Shown: positions 17,179 through 26,112, counted from the first letter of the stretch. The stretch: DNA of 64,000 nucleotides from Neisseria sp. (GCF_030530745.1 NZ_JAUMUI010000005.1:33534-97533); one strand, 5' to 3'. The notes: a model not told the origin generated them from the sequence alone. Made by a program: numbers and translations.

Positions 17179-17448
17179 GTTAAAAAAGGCCGTCTGAAAC
17201 GGCAAACAGAGTGGTAACGGTTCGGATTCTACACGAAAACCCGAGGCCGCAATGATTACCCGATATGATTAGCAGAGATTACCGTTTCTGCAGGTTAAAG
17301 CCGCCGCTGCCGTCATAATCCGGATCAGCCGTCATTTTGAATAGTTCTTTGGTAGTAGTTATCAGGAATGCTTATACCGGCCTGCAAACGGTGCTATAAC
17401 CCTCCCGTTTTTATTCCGACTGCAACAACCATTGATAAAGGTTTAAAC

Positions 17449-18201
17449 ATGATGAAAATCCGCCCGGCCGTTTTGGCCGCGTTACTGGCCGTTACCGCCC
17501 CCTACTCTTCTGCCGCCGAAATCACCGTTTCCGCCGCCGCCAGCTTGAGCAATGCTTTCAAAGAAATCGCCGCCCAATATGAGAAGCAGTATCCGCAAGA
17601 CAAAATCCGGCTGAACACTGCCGCTTCGGGCACGCTGCTGCAACAGGTGCTGCAGGGCGCGCCGGTGGATATTTTGGCGTTTGCCGATCAGGAAACCATG
17701 GATAAGGCCGCCGCAGAAGGCGTTATCGACACCAAAACCCGCCGTGATTTCGCGCTTAATTCATTGGTGATTGCCGCACCGCTTAACAGCAAACTGCGTA
17801 TCAACAAACTGGGCGATTTAGAAAGCGAACGCTTCGACCGCATCGCCTTGGGCAACCCCGCCAGCGTGCCGGTGGGCCGTTACAGCAAGGCCGTGTTGGA
17901 AAAAGCCGGTTTGTGGCAGGCCCTGCAGCCGAAAATCATTACCACCCAGCATGTTCGCCAGTCGCTCGACTATGTGGCACGCGGCGAAGTGGATGCGGGT
18001 TTCGTGTATAACACTGATGCGGCGCTGATGAAAGACAAAGTGAAGGTGCTGAAAACCGTGCCCACCGAAAAGCCTGTTTCCTACCCGATTGCCGTAACCA
18101 AGCAGAGCAAGGCGGCGGCGGAAGCCAAACGTTTTGCAGCTTACGTACTCTCGCCCAAAGGGCGTGCGGTACTGAACAAATACGGGTTTAAAAAGCCTTA
18201 G
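17449..18201 (+). CDS. modA: Molybdate ABC transporter substrate-binding protein
   Basis: Periplasmic molybdate receptor of 250 residues with a signal peptide (hydrophobic stretch then SSAAEIT). The mature part opens ITVSAAASLSNAFKEIA, the oxyanion-binding start of ModA, and contains NTAASGTLLQQV and ARGEVDAGFVYNTDA. The second ATG context, with AAAGG before it, sets the start. It leads the modABC group, but 222 bases holding a large inverted repeat separate it from modB. Confidence 0.93.
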   Translation: MMKIRPAVLAALLAVTAPYSSAAEITVSAAASLSNAFKEIAAQYEKQYPQDKIRLNTAASGTLLQQVLQGAPVDILAFADQETMDKAAAEGVIDTKTRRDFALNSLVIAAPLNSKLRINKLGDLESERFDRIALGNPASVPVGRYSKAVLEKAGLWQALQPKIITTQHVRQSLDYVARGEVDAGFVYNTDAALMKDKVKVLKTVPTEKPVSYPIAVTKQSKAAAEAKRFAAYVLSPKGRAVLNKYGFKKP

Positions 18202-18209
18202 GCAAATAC

Positions 18210-18315
18210 TATAGTGAATAAACTTAATAAAAAGTACACACGTCATACTCGGGCTTGACCCGAGTATCTTGAATTTCAAAAATTTGGGATACTCGGGTCA
18301 AGCCCGAGTATGACG
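18210..18315. repeat. Large nested inverted repeat between modA and modB
   Basis: A perfect 28-base inverted repeat (arms 18241-18268 and 18288-18315, 19-base loop). Each arm is itself palindromic (ACTCGGG...CCCGAGT). A Correia-like half end (TATAGTGAATAAAC) precedes it at 18210. Related arms occur near 19814, 54399 and 62444. In the modABC transcript it would form a very stable hairpin. Confidence 0.85.
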
Positions 18316-18422
18316 GAACTGTTATTAAACAAGTGGTTTTGCTATAAAACGGCGGGCAGCAATGCCCGCCTTGCACATCTGCGTTTTTTCAGACGGCCAC
18401 ACGATAACCACACGCCTTAAAA

Positions 18423-19097
18423 ATGACCGAATCCCTAACCGTTACGCTGCTGCTTTCGCTGAAAGTGGCCGCTCTGGCAACCATGTTAAACGTATTGCTC
18501 GGCACCGCCACGGGCTTTGCGCTGGCACGTTGGCGTTTTGCCGGCCGCAATCTGCTCGACACCCTGCTCACGCTGCCGATGGTGATGCCGCCCACCGTGC
18601 TCGGCTATTATTTATTGGTGCTTTTGGGGCGCAACAGCGCTTTCGGCGGCTGGCTGCGCGAAACGTTCGGCATCAATCTGATTTTCACTTGGCAGGGGGC
18701 GGTGCTTGCGGCGGCGGCGGTAACGTTTCCGCTGGTATTCAAACCCGCGCGGGCGGCCTTTGAAAGCGTGAACCCGCAGCTCGAGCAGGCAGCGGGCGTG
18801 TTGGGGTTGGGCGCGTGGGCGGTATTTTTCCGCGTGAGCCTGCCGCTGGCCTGGCGCGGCATACTCGCCGGCGTGCTGCTGGCGTTTGCCCGCGCCTTGG
18901 GCGAATTCGGCGCCACGCTGATGATTGCCGGCAGCATTCCGGGGCAGACGCAAACGCTTTCCATCGCCATTTATGAAGCCGTGCAGGCGGGCGACGATGC
19001 GCTGGCCAACGGCCTGGTGGTTCTGGTTTCGGCGGTGTGCATCGTGATTCTGCTGGCAGTCGGCCGGCTGGCGCGCGCGCGCGACGGGAGGGGCTGA
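18423..19097 (+). CDS. modB: Molybdate ABC transporter permease
   Basis: Inner-membrane channel of the molybdate importer, 224 residues with about five to six helices. It contains the permease coupling loop AFARALGEFGATLMIAGSIPG, which contacts the ATPase, and LPMVMPPTVLGYYLL typical of ModB/CysTW permeases. The stop overlaps the modC start by one base (TGATG). Confidence 0.94.
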   Translation: MTESLTVTLLLSLKVAALATMLNVLLGTATGFALARWRFAGRNLLDTLLTLPMVMPPTVLGYYLLVLLGRNSAFGGWLRETFGINLIFTWQGAVLAAAAVTFPLVFKPARAAFESVNPQLEQAAGVLGLGAWAVFFRVSLPLAWRGILAGVLLAFARALGEFGATLMIAGSIPGQTQTLSIAIYEAVQAGDDALANGLVVLVSAVCIVILLAVGRLARARDGRG

Positions 19098-19744
19098 TGC
19101 TGTTCGACATCAATATCCGCAAACAACTGCCGTCGTTTCCGCTCGATATCCGCCTGCAATCCGACGCGCAAAAACTGGTGCTGCTGGGGGCTTCGGGATC
19201 GGGCAAAAGCCTCACGCTGCAACTGATTGCCGGGCTGCTGAAGCCCGACGGCGGGCATATCCGCATCGGTGGCGAAACCTGGTTCGGCAACGGCTGCAAC
19301 CTGCCCGCGCGCAGGCGCCGCGCCGGGCTGATGTTTCAAGACTACGCCCTGTTTCCGCACTTAACCGTGAGCCAGAATATCGCTTTCGGCATGCAGGCAG
19401 GCTGGCGTAACCCGCCCAAAAGGCCGTCTGAAAACGTGCGCCGCTGGCTCGATTTATTGCAGCTTGGCCACGTTGCCGACCGTTATCCGCACGAAATTTC
19501 AGGCGGCCAGAAACAGCGCACCGCATTGGCGCGCACCCTGATTGTGCAGCCGAAACTGCTGCTGCTCGACGAGCCCTTTTCCGCACTCGACGCCGATTTG
19601 CGCCGCCATACCCGCCGGGAACTGCTGCAACTGCAGCAACAAAGCGGTATTCCGATGATACTGATTACCCACGATGCCGCCGATGCCGAAGCGCTGGGCG
19701 ACGAAATCCGGCGGATAGAAAACGGGCGGCTGCATGGCGGCTGA
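19097..19744 (+). CDS. modC: Molybdate ABC transporter ATP-binding protein, short form
   Basis: Drives molybdate import. Walker A is GASGSGKSLTL, the signature ISGGQKQRTALARTL, and Walker B LLLLDEPFSALDA. Only 215 residues are encoded, about 140 fewer than E. coli ModC, so the C-terminal molybdate-binding regulatory (TOBE/Mop) domain is absent. The start is the ATG overlapping the modB stop. An uptake sequence inside the gene encodes RPSENV. The protein may be constitutive with respect to internal molybdate; that is inference. Confidence 0.9.
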   Translation: MLFDINIRKQLPSFPLDIRLQSDAQKLVLLGASGSGKSLTLQLIAGLLKPDGGHIRIGGETWFGNGCNLPARRRRAGLMFQDYALFPHLTVSQNIAFGMQAGWRNPPKRPSENVRRWLDLLQLGHVADRYPHEISGGQKQRTALARTLIVQPKLLLLDEPFSALDADLRRHTRRELLQLQQQSGIPMILITHDAADAEALGDEIRRIENGRLHGG

Positions 19745-19813
19745 AGCAAATGCCGGCGTTTTCAGACGGCCTGATAGCTTTGCAAGTTATTTCAACACCT
19801 AAAAAAAACCTGC

Positions 19814-19843
19814 TTCATGATCGGGCTTGGCCCGAGTATGACG
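19814..19843. repeat. Single arm of the 28-base repeat family
   Basis: The sequence from 19814 resembles one arm of the modA-modB inverted repeat (TCGGGCTTGGCCCGAGTATG) with a few changes and no second arm nearby. It lies between modC and the convergent glycosylase gene. Confidence 0.6.
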
Positions 19844-19890
19844 ATGATTGGGCATTTCACGGGTATGGCGCAGGCTTTCAACCGCCCGCT

Positions 19891-20478
19891 TCACAACAAG
19901 CCGATTTCCCTGAAAAAACGCCCGTAGGCTTCCGCCTTTTTCTCCAATGCCAGCGGATATGCCCGCGACGACGACGGCAGACGGTACAAACGCAAACTCC
20001 GCCCGCCGAACACCGTTTCGGCGTATTCTCCGATTTTCGGCTTGGCGGTTTCAGACGGCATCAAAGCAAGCAAGGTATCCGTAGCCAATTCGCCCGTGGT
20101 CATCACGGTTCGGCACAACGGAATGCGCGCCAGCAGGCCCGCCAGATCCACCGGCTCGACAATTTCCAGAAACTTATCCGCCGCATTCCCCTGCAAACGC
20201 CGCACCTTATGCGCCGTGTCGCTGATGGCAACGCCCTTACCGGCCAAAAACTCCCGCAGCAAGCTTTCTTTAAACGCCTTGCCGCCCGCTTCGACGAAAT
20301 AATCTTTATCGCCGAAAAACACCAACCCGAACACCCGCCACATATCGTTTTGAAAATTCGGATAATAAAAATCCATTTTCCAGCGCGCACGCGGCGGCGG
20401 AAACGAGCCGAGCATCAGCAGCCGGGCGTTGGCCGGCAGAAACGGGGGCAAGGGATGGATTTCGACGGTAGCGTTCAT
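19891..20478 (-). CDS. Uracil-DNA glycosylase family protein
   Basis: A 195-residue member of the uracil-DNA glycosylase superfamily, in the subgroup annotated as DNA-deoxyinosine or mismatch glycosylases. Motif A is LMLGSFPPPRA near residue 21, and motif B is RLPSSSRAYP close to the C-terminus. Likely removes deaminated bases from DNA; the exact base cannot be told from sequence. It ends the minus-strand run hda-HAD-cutA-glycosylase. Confidence 0.85.
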   Translation of the reverse strand: MNATVEIHPLPPFLPANARLLMLGSFPPPRARWKMDFYYPNFQNDMWRVFGLVFFGDKDYFVEAGGKAFKESLLREFLAGKGVAISDTAHKVRRLQGNAADKFLEIVEPVDLAGLLARIPLCRTVMTTGELATDTLLALMPSETAKPKIGEYAETVFGGRSLRLYRLPSSSRAYPLALEKKAEAYGRFFREIGLL

Positions 20479-20505
20479 ATCGGCGGGATAAACAGAAACA
20501 GGCGC

Positions 20506-20829
20506 CTACAGCCCCAGCTGCGCCTTCATCCATTTCAAATACGGCAGAAAACCGCCCTGCACGGGCTGCATCAGCACTTGCGGGCAATCGTAGCTGTGGT
20601 TGCGCACAATGGTTTTTTCCACCGCCCTGTAATGGCAGCGGGCGGTTTTAATCACGATGCGGATTTCTTCTTCCCCGCACAACTCACCGTTCCACACATA
20701 TCGGCTGAATATGTTTTCATATTGCACGCAGGCGGCAAGGCCGTTTTCGAGCAACAGGAGGCCGATGCGTTCGGCTTCTTCGCGGTTCGGCGCGGTGGCG
20801 GTGATGACAACGGGCTTGAAGCGGGGCAT
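20506..20829 (-). CDS. cutA: Divalent-cation tolerance protein CutA
   Basis: Small trimeric ferredoxin-like-fold protein of 107 residues linked to copper tolerance in E. coli, exact role unsettled. Family marks are TATAPNREEAERIGLLLLE, LAACVQ, and the C-terminal VRNHSYDCPQVLMQPV and YLKWM. It lies between the HAD gene and the glycosylase gene on the same strand, with an uptake sequence in the upstream gap. Confidence 0.93.
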   Translation of the reverse strand: MPRFKPVVITATAPNREEAERIGLLLLENGLAACVQYENIFSRYVWNGELCGEEEIRIVIKTARCHYRAVEKTIVRNHSYDCPQVLMQPVQGGFLPYLKWMKAQLGL

Positions 20830-20844
20830 TTTTCAGACGGCCTT

Positions 20845-21516
20845 TTAAAATTTGAAGTTCAACACAGGCCAGCCTTGAGCCTCGGCCTCCTGCTGCAACA
20901 CTCCGTCGGGGTTGACGGCCACCGGGTCGCTCACCAGCCGCAGCAGCGGCAGGTCGTTTTTGGAATCGCTGTAAAAATAGGTTTTGCTGTAGCTTGCGAG
21001 CGTTTCGCCGCGTGCGGCCAGCCATTCGTTCAGGCGGGTGATTTTGCCTTCTTTCAGGCTGGGCGTGCCGACATAATTGCCGGTGTAACGGCCGTCTGAA
21101 CCGGTTTCCAGTTGTGTGCCGATAATATTTTCGATACCGAACAGGTGGCAGATGGGGGTGATGATGAATTCGTTGGTAGAGGAAATCACCAGCAGTTCGT
21201 CGCCCGCATTGCGGTGGCTTTCCACCAGCATTTTCTGCATGGGCGAAATATGCGGGGCGATAAACTCCGCCACAAATTCGCGGTGCATTTCAGCCAGCTC
21301 TTCCTTGCTGAAACGGCTGAGCGGCTCCAGATGGAACTTCAGAAACTCATCGATGTTCAAGCAGCCGTTTTGGTAGTCGCGGTAGAATTTGTCGTTTTGG
21401 GCGCGGGTGTATTCGGCATCGACCACGCCTTTCCGAATCAGGTATTGCGGCCACGAGTGGTCGGAATCGGTGTTGATTAAGGTGTTGTCCAAATCGAAAA
21501 TGGCGAGGTTTTTCAT
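20845..21516 (-). CDS. HAD-IB family phosphatase (SerB-like)
   Basis: A 223-residue haloacid-dehalogenase hydrolase. Motif I is FDLDNTL with the nucleophilic Asp; motif II is ISSTNEF; the final acidic motif is YSDSKNDLPLL. The cap region is helical, and the general pattern follows the SerB / CicA subgroup; substrates of such enzymes include phosphoserine and lysophospholipid phosphates. The start MKNLAIFDLDN overlaps the hda stop by four bases. Confidence 0.88.
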   Translation of the reverse strand: MKNLAIFDLDNTLINTDSDHSWPQYLIRKGVVDAEYTRAQNDKFYRDYQNGCLNIDEFLKFHLEPLSRFSKEELAEMHREFVAEFIAPHISPMQKMLVESHRNAGDELLVISSTNEFIITPICHLFGIENIIGTQLETGSDGRYTGNYVGTPSLKEGKITRLNEWLAARGETLASYSKTYFYSDSKNDLPLLRLVSDPVAVNPDGVLQQEAEAQGWPVLNFKF

Positions 21517-22175
21517 GCTTGTTCCTTGAGAAGCTGCCGCAGCAGCGGCAGGGTGATGCGTTTGCCCACCGTAACGGCGTAGCGGTCTAAGGTGTCGAGC
21601 ATCTGCATCAGGCTGTCGGTGTCGCGCCGCCAATGGTTGAGCAGATAGCGGAAGATTTCGGGTTCGACCACCATCTGGCGGGCAGCGGCCATACTCATTA
21701 ATGCATCGATTTTTTCTTGATCGCTCAACGGCTTGACATCGTAAACCAAGCAATAGCCCATGCGGGTGCGCAAATCTTCGCGCACAGTCAGCCCGTGCGG
21801 CGGCACATCGGCGCTGAGCAGCAAAAAACCGCGCCCGCTGTTGCGGAAGCGGTTGAAAATTTCAAACAGCACGGCCTGCCCGCTGCTGTCGAGCCTGTCT
21901 GTCTGATCCACCGCCAGATATTCGGCTTCAAGCACCGCTTCGTTCAGCGGGGTGTTTTCGGCATCAACATACAAGGCGGTTTTGCCCGCCTGCAAAGCCT
22001 GCGCCACCCATGCCTGCAACAGATGGCTCTTGCCCGAACCCTGTTGCCCCCACACATAAACAAACTGCCCGTGCGCCTGTTGCAGCATATACAGCAGCTC
22101 GGCGTTAGACGTGCCCAGAAATTTGTCGAACGACGGGTAATCGCGGGCAGCAAAGTCAAAAATCAGCTGGTTCAC
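21513..22175 (-). CDS. hda: DnaA regulatory inactivator Hda
   Basis: AAA+ relative of DnaA that, with the DNA polymerase clamp, stimulates ATP hydrolysis by DnaA after initiation. A GTG start gives NQLIFDFAARDYPSFD, where QLIFDF is the expected clamp-binding motif at the extreme N-terminus. Walker A is GQQGSGKSHLLQAW. Length 220 fits. The frame stays open 26 codons upstream, but that part lacks protein character. The gene leads a four-gene minus-strand run. Confidence 0.88.
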   Translation of the reverse strand: MNQLIFDFAARDYPSFDKFLGTSNAELLYMLQQAHGQFVYVWGQQGSGKSHLLQAWVAQALQAGKTALYVDAENTPLNEAVLEAEYLAVDQTDRLDSSGQAVLFEIFNRFRNSGRGFLLLSADVPPHGLTVREDLRTRMGYCLVYDVKPLSDQEKIDALMSMAAARQMVVEPEIFRYLLNHWRRDTDSLMQMLDTLDRYAVTVGKRITLPLLRQLLKEQA

Positions 22176-22370
22176 GGTGTGTTTTACGCGGCTTTCAAAA
22201 CACCGCATTGTACGTTGTTTCAACAAACGGCAGCAAGCAGCGGCGTTTGGCACAGCTTGGCATTTTCACTTAGAATAATGAACTTTATGCCCGCTTATGC
22301 CGTCTGAAACACAGCCGGGTAATTTTCAGACGGCCTGCCTTTAAAAAAACACCCCGAAAGCACACTTCAA

Positions 22371-23021
22371 ATGGAATTCATTTCAGCGGTTATCGACTTT
22401 ATCCTGCATATCGACCAGCACCTCGCCCAACTGGCCGCCCAATACGGTGCGTGGATTTACGGTATTTTATTTCTGATTATCTTCTGCGAAACCGGGCTGG
22501 TGGTTACGCCGTTTCTGCCGGGCGATTCGCTGCTGTTCGCGGCAGGCGGCATCGCCGCCGTCGGTGAAATGAACATTCATACGATGGTGCTGCTGCTGAT
22601 TGCGGCAGCGGTTATCGGCGACGCGGCCAACTTCACCATCGGCAAGTATTTCGGTGCCAAGCTCTTTGCCGACCCCGATTCCAAAATCTTCAAACGCAGC
22701 TATCTCGACAAAACCCATAAGTTTTACGAAAAATACGGTGGCAAAACCATCATCATCGCCCGCTTCGTGCCCATCGTGCGCACGTTTGCACCGTTTGTGG
22801 CCGGCATGGCGAATATGCACTACGGCCGCTTTATCCGCTACAACATTATCGGCGCGGTGGTGTGGGTAGTGCTGTTTTCTTATGCGGGCTACTTCTTCGC
22901 CAACATTCCGGTGGTGAAAAACAACCTCGGCCTGGTGCTGGGCGCGATTATCGTGATTTCGGTGCTGCCCGGCGTTATCGAAGTTATCCGCGCCAGGCGC
23001 GCGGGCAAACGCGGAGCATAA
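22371..23021 (+). CDS. DedA family membrane protein
   Basis: Inner-membrane protein of 216 residues of the DedA/VTT family, recently tied to flipping of lipid carriers. Marks are [19 protein letters not shown] near the first helices, [13 protein letters not shown], and the [18 protein letters not shown] re-entrant loop. It stands alone between hda (divergent) and the convergent methyltransferase gene. An inverted DUS pair lies in its upstream region. Confidence 0.9.
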   Translation: MEFISAVIDFILHIDQHLAQLAAQYGAWIYGILFLIIFCETGLVVTPFLPGDSLLFAAGGIAAVGEMNIHTMVLLLIAAAVIGDAANFTIGKYFGAKLFADPDSKIFKRSYLDKTHKFYEKYGGKTIIIARFVPIVRTFAPFVAGMANMHYGRFIRYNIIGAVVWVVLFSYAGYFFANIPVVKNNLGLVLGAIIVISVLPGVIEVIRARRAGKRGA

Positions 23022-23033
23022 CCCGTCCCGCCC

Positions 23034-24293
23034 CTACCCTTTGCGCTGCATCACTGCGGCGAAAAAACCGTCTGTTTTGTGCGCGGCGGTATCTAACCGC
23101 AGGTAAACGCCCGTATCCAAATCCACTTTTGCCGCAGCCAGCAGACCGGCGCAGTCTACAGGCTCGAATTCGGGATGTCCGGCCAGAAAACGCTCCACCT
23201 GCCGCTCGTTTTCTTCGGGCAGAATGCTGCAAGTGGCATACACCAAGCGGCCCTGCTCTTTTACCAGCGCGGCGGCGGCATCAAGGATGTGGCTCTGCTG
23301 CTCCACCAGCTTGGCCACGGTTTCGGGCGACTGGCGGTATTTCAAATCGGGATTGCGGCGCAGCGTGCCCAAGCCGGAACACGGCGCATCCACCAACACG
23401 CGGTCGGCCTTGCCGTTCAGACGGCCTATGCGCGGGTCGTTTTCACTGCCGATGCGCTCGGGGTGGATATTGGTCAAACCCGCGCGCACCATGCGCGGCT
23501 TGAGGTTGGCCAAGCGTTTTTCAGCAATATCAAACGCATAAATGCGGCCTTTATTGGCCATCACCGCGCCGACGGCCAGCGTTTTGCCGCCCGCGCCGGC
23601 GCAGAAATCCACCACGATTTCGCCGCGCTTGGCGCCGACCAGCAAAGCCAGCAGCTGGCTGCCTTCGTCCTGCACCTCCAGTGTGCCGTCGAGAAACAGC
23701 GGGTGCCTGTTGAGCGCGGTTTTGCCGTGCAGGCGGATGCCCCACGGCGAATAAGGCGCGGCCCCGGCATTCAGCCCTTCTTGCTGAAGCGCGGCCAGCA
23801 CTTTGTCGCGCCTGCCTTTGAGTGTGTTCACACGCAAATCGAGCGGCGCAGGGCGGCTGACGCTGCGCCCGAACGCAAGCAGGGCTTCGTCGCCGTAATG
23901 CGGGCGCATTTGATTAATCAGCCATCCGGGCAGTTCGGCGGCAGTGTTGAGGCCGTCTGAAAACTCGTTTTTACGGCTTTTCAGACGGCTTAAAAACCCT
24001 CTTTCTTCTTCATTGAGAAAATCCGCCAATTGGCTGATATTCATGCCCCTGCCGAGCACCAGTGCCGCCAGCGCAGCCTTGCGCGGCTGTGCGTGCGGGC
24101 GGTTTAGGGCGGCCGAGATTTTCTGATAATGGCGCAAGGCGGCAAACGCGGTTTCGGCGATTTCGCGGCGGTCTTGGCGGCCGAGTTTTTTGTGGTCGCG
24201 GAAATAGGCGGAAAGCACGGCATCGGCCGGCTGTTTGAACGTGAGCATACCGGCCAGTACGGCGGCGGTGTGATCGAGTTGGGCTGGAGTCAT
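23034..24293 (-). CDS. RsmB/NOP family rRNA (cytosine-C5) methyltransferase
   Basis: A 419-residue enzyme that methylates cytosine C5 in 16S rRNA with SAM. SAM-binding is at DFCAGAGGKTLAVGA. The two catalytic cysteines lie in DAPCSGLGTLRRNPDLK and YATCSILPEEN. The N-terminal 140 residues are an RsmB-like RNA-binding region rather than a clear NusB domain, so RsmB itself versus a paralogue is left open. The coding region contains two uptake sequences in inverted orientation around residue 110. Confidence 0.87.
   Translation of the reverse strand: MTPAQLDHTAAVLAGMLTFKQPADAVLSAYFRDHKKLGRQDRREIAETAFAALRHYQKISAALNRPHAQPRKAALAALVLGRGMNISQLADFLNEEERGFLSRLKSRKNEFSDGLNTAAELPGWLINQMRPHYGDEALLAFGRSVSRPAPLDLRVNTLKGRRDKVLAALQQEGLNAGAAPYSPWGIRLHGKTALNRHPLFLDGTLEVQDEGSQLLALLVGAKRGEIVVDFCAGAGGKTLAVGAVMANKGRIYAFDIAEKRLANLKPRMVRAGLTNIHPERIGSENDPRIGRLNGKADRVLVDAPCSGLGTLRRNPDLKYRQSPETVAKLVEQQSHILDAAAALVKEQGRLVYATCSILPEENERQVERFLAGHPEFEPVDCAGLLAAAKVDLDTGVYLRLDTAAHKTDGFFAAVMQRKG
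23951..23988. repeat. Inverted DUS pair inside a coding region
   Basis: GGCCGTCTGAAAA and TTTTCAGACGGC face each other within the methyltransferase gene, encoding FSDGL and SRLKSR on either side. The arrangement has the form of a terminator hairpin but is translated. Confidence 0.8.
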
Positions 24294-24381
24294 GACGGTT
24301 TTTAACGTGGGAATGAATCAGCGGCGGATTATACGCGAATATCCGCTGCCTCCGGCGGCAGAAAACTGGAACGGCAGATGA

Positions 24382-24422
24382 TTTCAGACGGCATCGGAGG
24401 CATAATTAAAAGCCGTCTGAAA
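24382..24422 (-). terminator. Inverted DUS hairpin after hslR
   Basis: TTTCAGACGGC and GCCGTCTGAAA pair across a loop of about 19 bases, just downstream of hslR. One of the two copies is the AT dialect (ATGCCGTCTGAA). Confidence 0.6.
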
Positions 24423-24450
24423 AACCAGGCGGTACGCCGATGCCGCCGTA

Positions 24451-24852
24451 TCACCATCCGCCGCGTTTGATTTTATCGATCTGGCGGCGGTCGCGCTTGG
24501 TCGGGCGGCCGTCGGGATAAGCCGCACTGACGCGGCTTGCCCGGTCGAGCAGCTTCTGCTCTTCGCGGCGGCGGGCGGTTTCCTGATCTTCCTCATACAG
24601 CATACGCGCTTCAGGTGCGGGCCTGCGCTGGTGGTTGAGCGCCAGCACCTTGATTTTATAAGGCAGCGAATTGAGCGTTAAATCCAACACGTCGCCTGCG
24701 CTGATGTTTTTGCTGTTTTTCACCTTCGCCCCATTAACCTGCACCCGCCCCAGCTCGATGTGTTTCTGCGCCAGCGCGCGGGTTTTGAAAAAGCGCGCCG
24801 CCCACAGCCACTTATCGAGGCGCATGACGGCCTTGTCGCGAGCATTGTCCAT
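24451..24852 (-). CDS. hslR: Heat-shock protein 15-type S4 RNA-binding protein
   Basis: A 133-residue S4-domain protein of the Hsp15 family, which in E. coli rescues stalled 50S subunits carrying peptidyl-tRNA. The S4 domain fills residues 9-75 (MRLDKWLWAARFFKTRALA, then GRVQVNGAKVK). The C-terminal tail is strongly basic (KRDRRQIDKIKRGG), as in the family. It diverges from accA. Confidence 0.9.
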   Translation of the reverse strand: MDNARDKAVMRLDKWLWAARFFKTRALAQKHIELGRVQVNGAKVKNSKNISAGDVLDLTLNSLPYKIKVLALNHQRRPAPEARMLYEEDQETARRREEQKLLDRASRVSAAYPDGRPTKRDRRQIDKIKRGGW

Positions 24853-24911
24853 AATGGTGCCGTATTGATTGATGTGCGGCCGAGTTTAGCATAAGATACG
24901 CAATCCCATAT

Positions 24912-24942
24912 CGGGAGCTTTTACACTAAAATCAGGCTCCCG
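24912..24942. promoter_or_regulatory. Hairpin in the hslR-accA divergent region
   Basis: CGGGAGC pairs with GCTCCCG around a 17-base AT-rich loop containing TTTTACACTAAAAT. It may be a terminator-like structure or an operator; the 258-base gap holds no gene. Confidence 0.35.
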
Positions 24943-25110
24943 CCGATAAACAGGAATTTCTAAAGCAGATGCCGTCTGAAAGCACGGCGGCCGGAATATC
25001 GCGGCATAAGCCGGAGTGCGAAAGCTTCGGAAATTTCGCGACAGATGCTGCCAAAGCCCTTTCCTTGGCGTATCATTACGTTTGAACTCTACCGAATCAA
25101 GAGCATGATT

Positions 25111-26070
25111 ATGAAACCCGTTTTTCTGGATTTTGAACAACCTATCGCCGAATTGACCAAAAAAATCGACGAATTGCGTTTTGTGCAGGGCGGATCCGCC
25201 GTGGATATTTCCGAAGAAATCGCCCGCCTGCAAAAGAAAAGCGCCGACCTTACCAAATCGATTTTCAGCAAACTCACCCCCGCGCAGGTGTCGCAGGTAT
25301 CGCGCCACCCGCAGCGGCCCTATACCCAAGACTATATCGACGCCGTTTTCACCGATTTTGAAGAACTGCACGGCGACCGCCATTTTGCCGACGACCATGC
25401 CGTTATCGGCGGCTTGGCACGTTTCAACGGCCAAAGCGTGGTGGTGATCGGCCACCAGAAAGGCCGCGACACCAAAGAAAAAATCCGCCGCAATTTCGGC
25501 ATGCCCCGCCCGGAAGGCTACCGCAAAGCCCTGCGCCTGATGCAGCTGGCCGAAAAATTCCACCTGCCCGTGATGACGTTTGTCGACACCCCCGGCGCCT
25601 ACCCCGGCATCGGTGCCGAAGAGCGCAACCAATCAGAAGCCATCGGCCGCAACCTGTACGAATTAACCAAACTGCGCGTGCCCGTGTTGTGCACCATCAT
25701 CGGCGAAGGCGGCTCCGGCGGCGCGTTGGCGATTGCCGTGGGCGATTTCGTGAACATGCTGCAATATTCCACCTATTCGGTGATTTCGCCGGAAGGCTGC
25801 GCGTCTATTCTGTGGAAAACCGCCGAGAAAGCCCCGGATGCCGCGCAGGCTTTGGGCATTACCGCCAAGCGCCTGGCCGATTTGGGACTGATTGACCGCG
25901 TTATCGAAGAACCGTTGGGCGGCGCACACCGGGATCATGCCGAAATCACCAAGCGTGTGAAAGATGTGCTCACCGAACAGTTGCGTACCGCACAAGATAT
26001 GCCCACGGCCGACCTGCTCACCCGCCGTTTCGACCGTATCATGGCCTACGGCCGGTTTACCGAAAAATAA
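25111..26070 (+). CDS. accA: Acetyl-CoA carboxylase carboxyltransferase subunit alpha
   Basis: Transfers the carboxyl group from biotin to acetyl-CoA with AccD, making malonyl-CoA for fatty acids. The 319 residues are the normal length, with [19 protein letters not shown] at the N-terminus and the crotonase-type core [17 protein letters not shown] and [16 protein letters not shown]. The start is the second of two nearby ATGs, giving MKPVFLDF. A clean terminator follows. Confidence 0.96.
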   Translation: MKPVFLDFEQPIAELTKKIDELRFVQGGSAVDISEEIARLQKKSADLTKSIFSKLTPAQVSQVSRHPQRPYTQDYIDAVFTDFEELHGDRHFADDHAVIGGLARFNGQSVVVIGHQKGRDTKEKIRRNFGMPRPEGYRKALRLMQLAEKFHLPVMTFVDTPGAYPGIGAEERNQSEAIGRNLYELTKLRVPVLCTIIGEGGSGGALAIAVGDFVNMLQYSTYSVISPEGCASILWKTAEKAPDAAQALGITAKRLADLGLIDRVIEEPLGGAHRDHAEITKRVKDVLTEQLRTAQDMPTADLLTRRFDRIMAYGRFTEK

Positions 26071-26087
26071 ACTGTCCGATAAAAAGC

Positions 26088-26112
26088 AAGAGCAGGTTTC
26101 ATACCTGCTCTT
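26088..26112 (+). terminator. Intrinsic terminator after accA
   Basis: AAGAGCAGGT pairs perfectly with ACCTGCTCTT around a five-base loop, followed by TAATCTTTC. Confidence 0.8.

Noticed and set aside
17179-17448. ModE operator between moaD and modA
   Set aside because: TATA-bearing half sites (CTTATACC and GCTATAAC) are present but are not a convincing match to the palindromic ModE site.
19750-21099. Plus-strand reading frame of 449 codons
   Set aside because: Runs antisense across three well-recognised genes (glycosylase, cutA, HAD); His/Arg/Gln-rich composition is typical of shadow frames.
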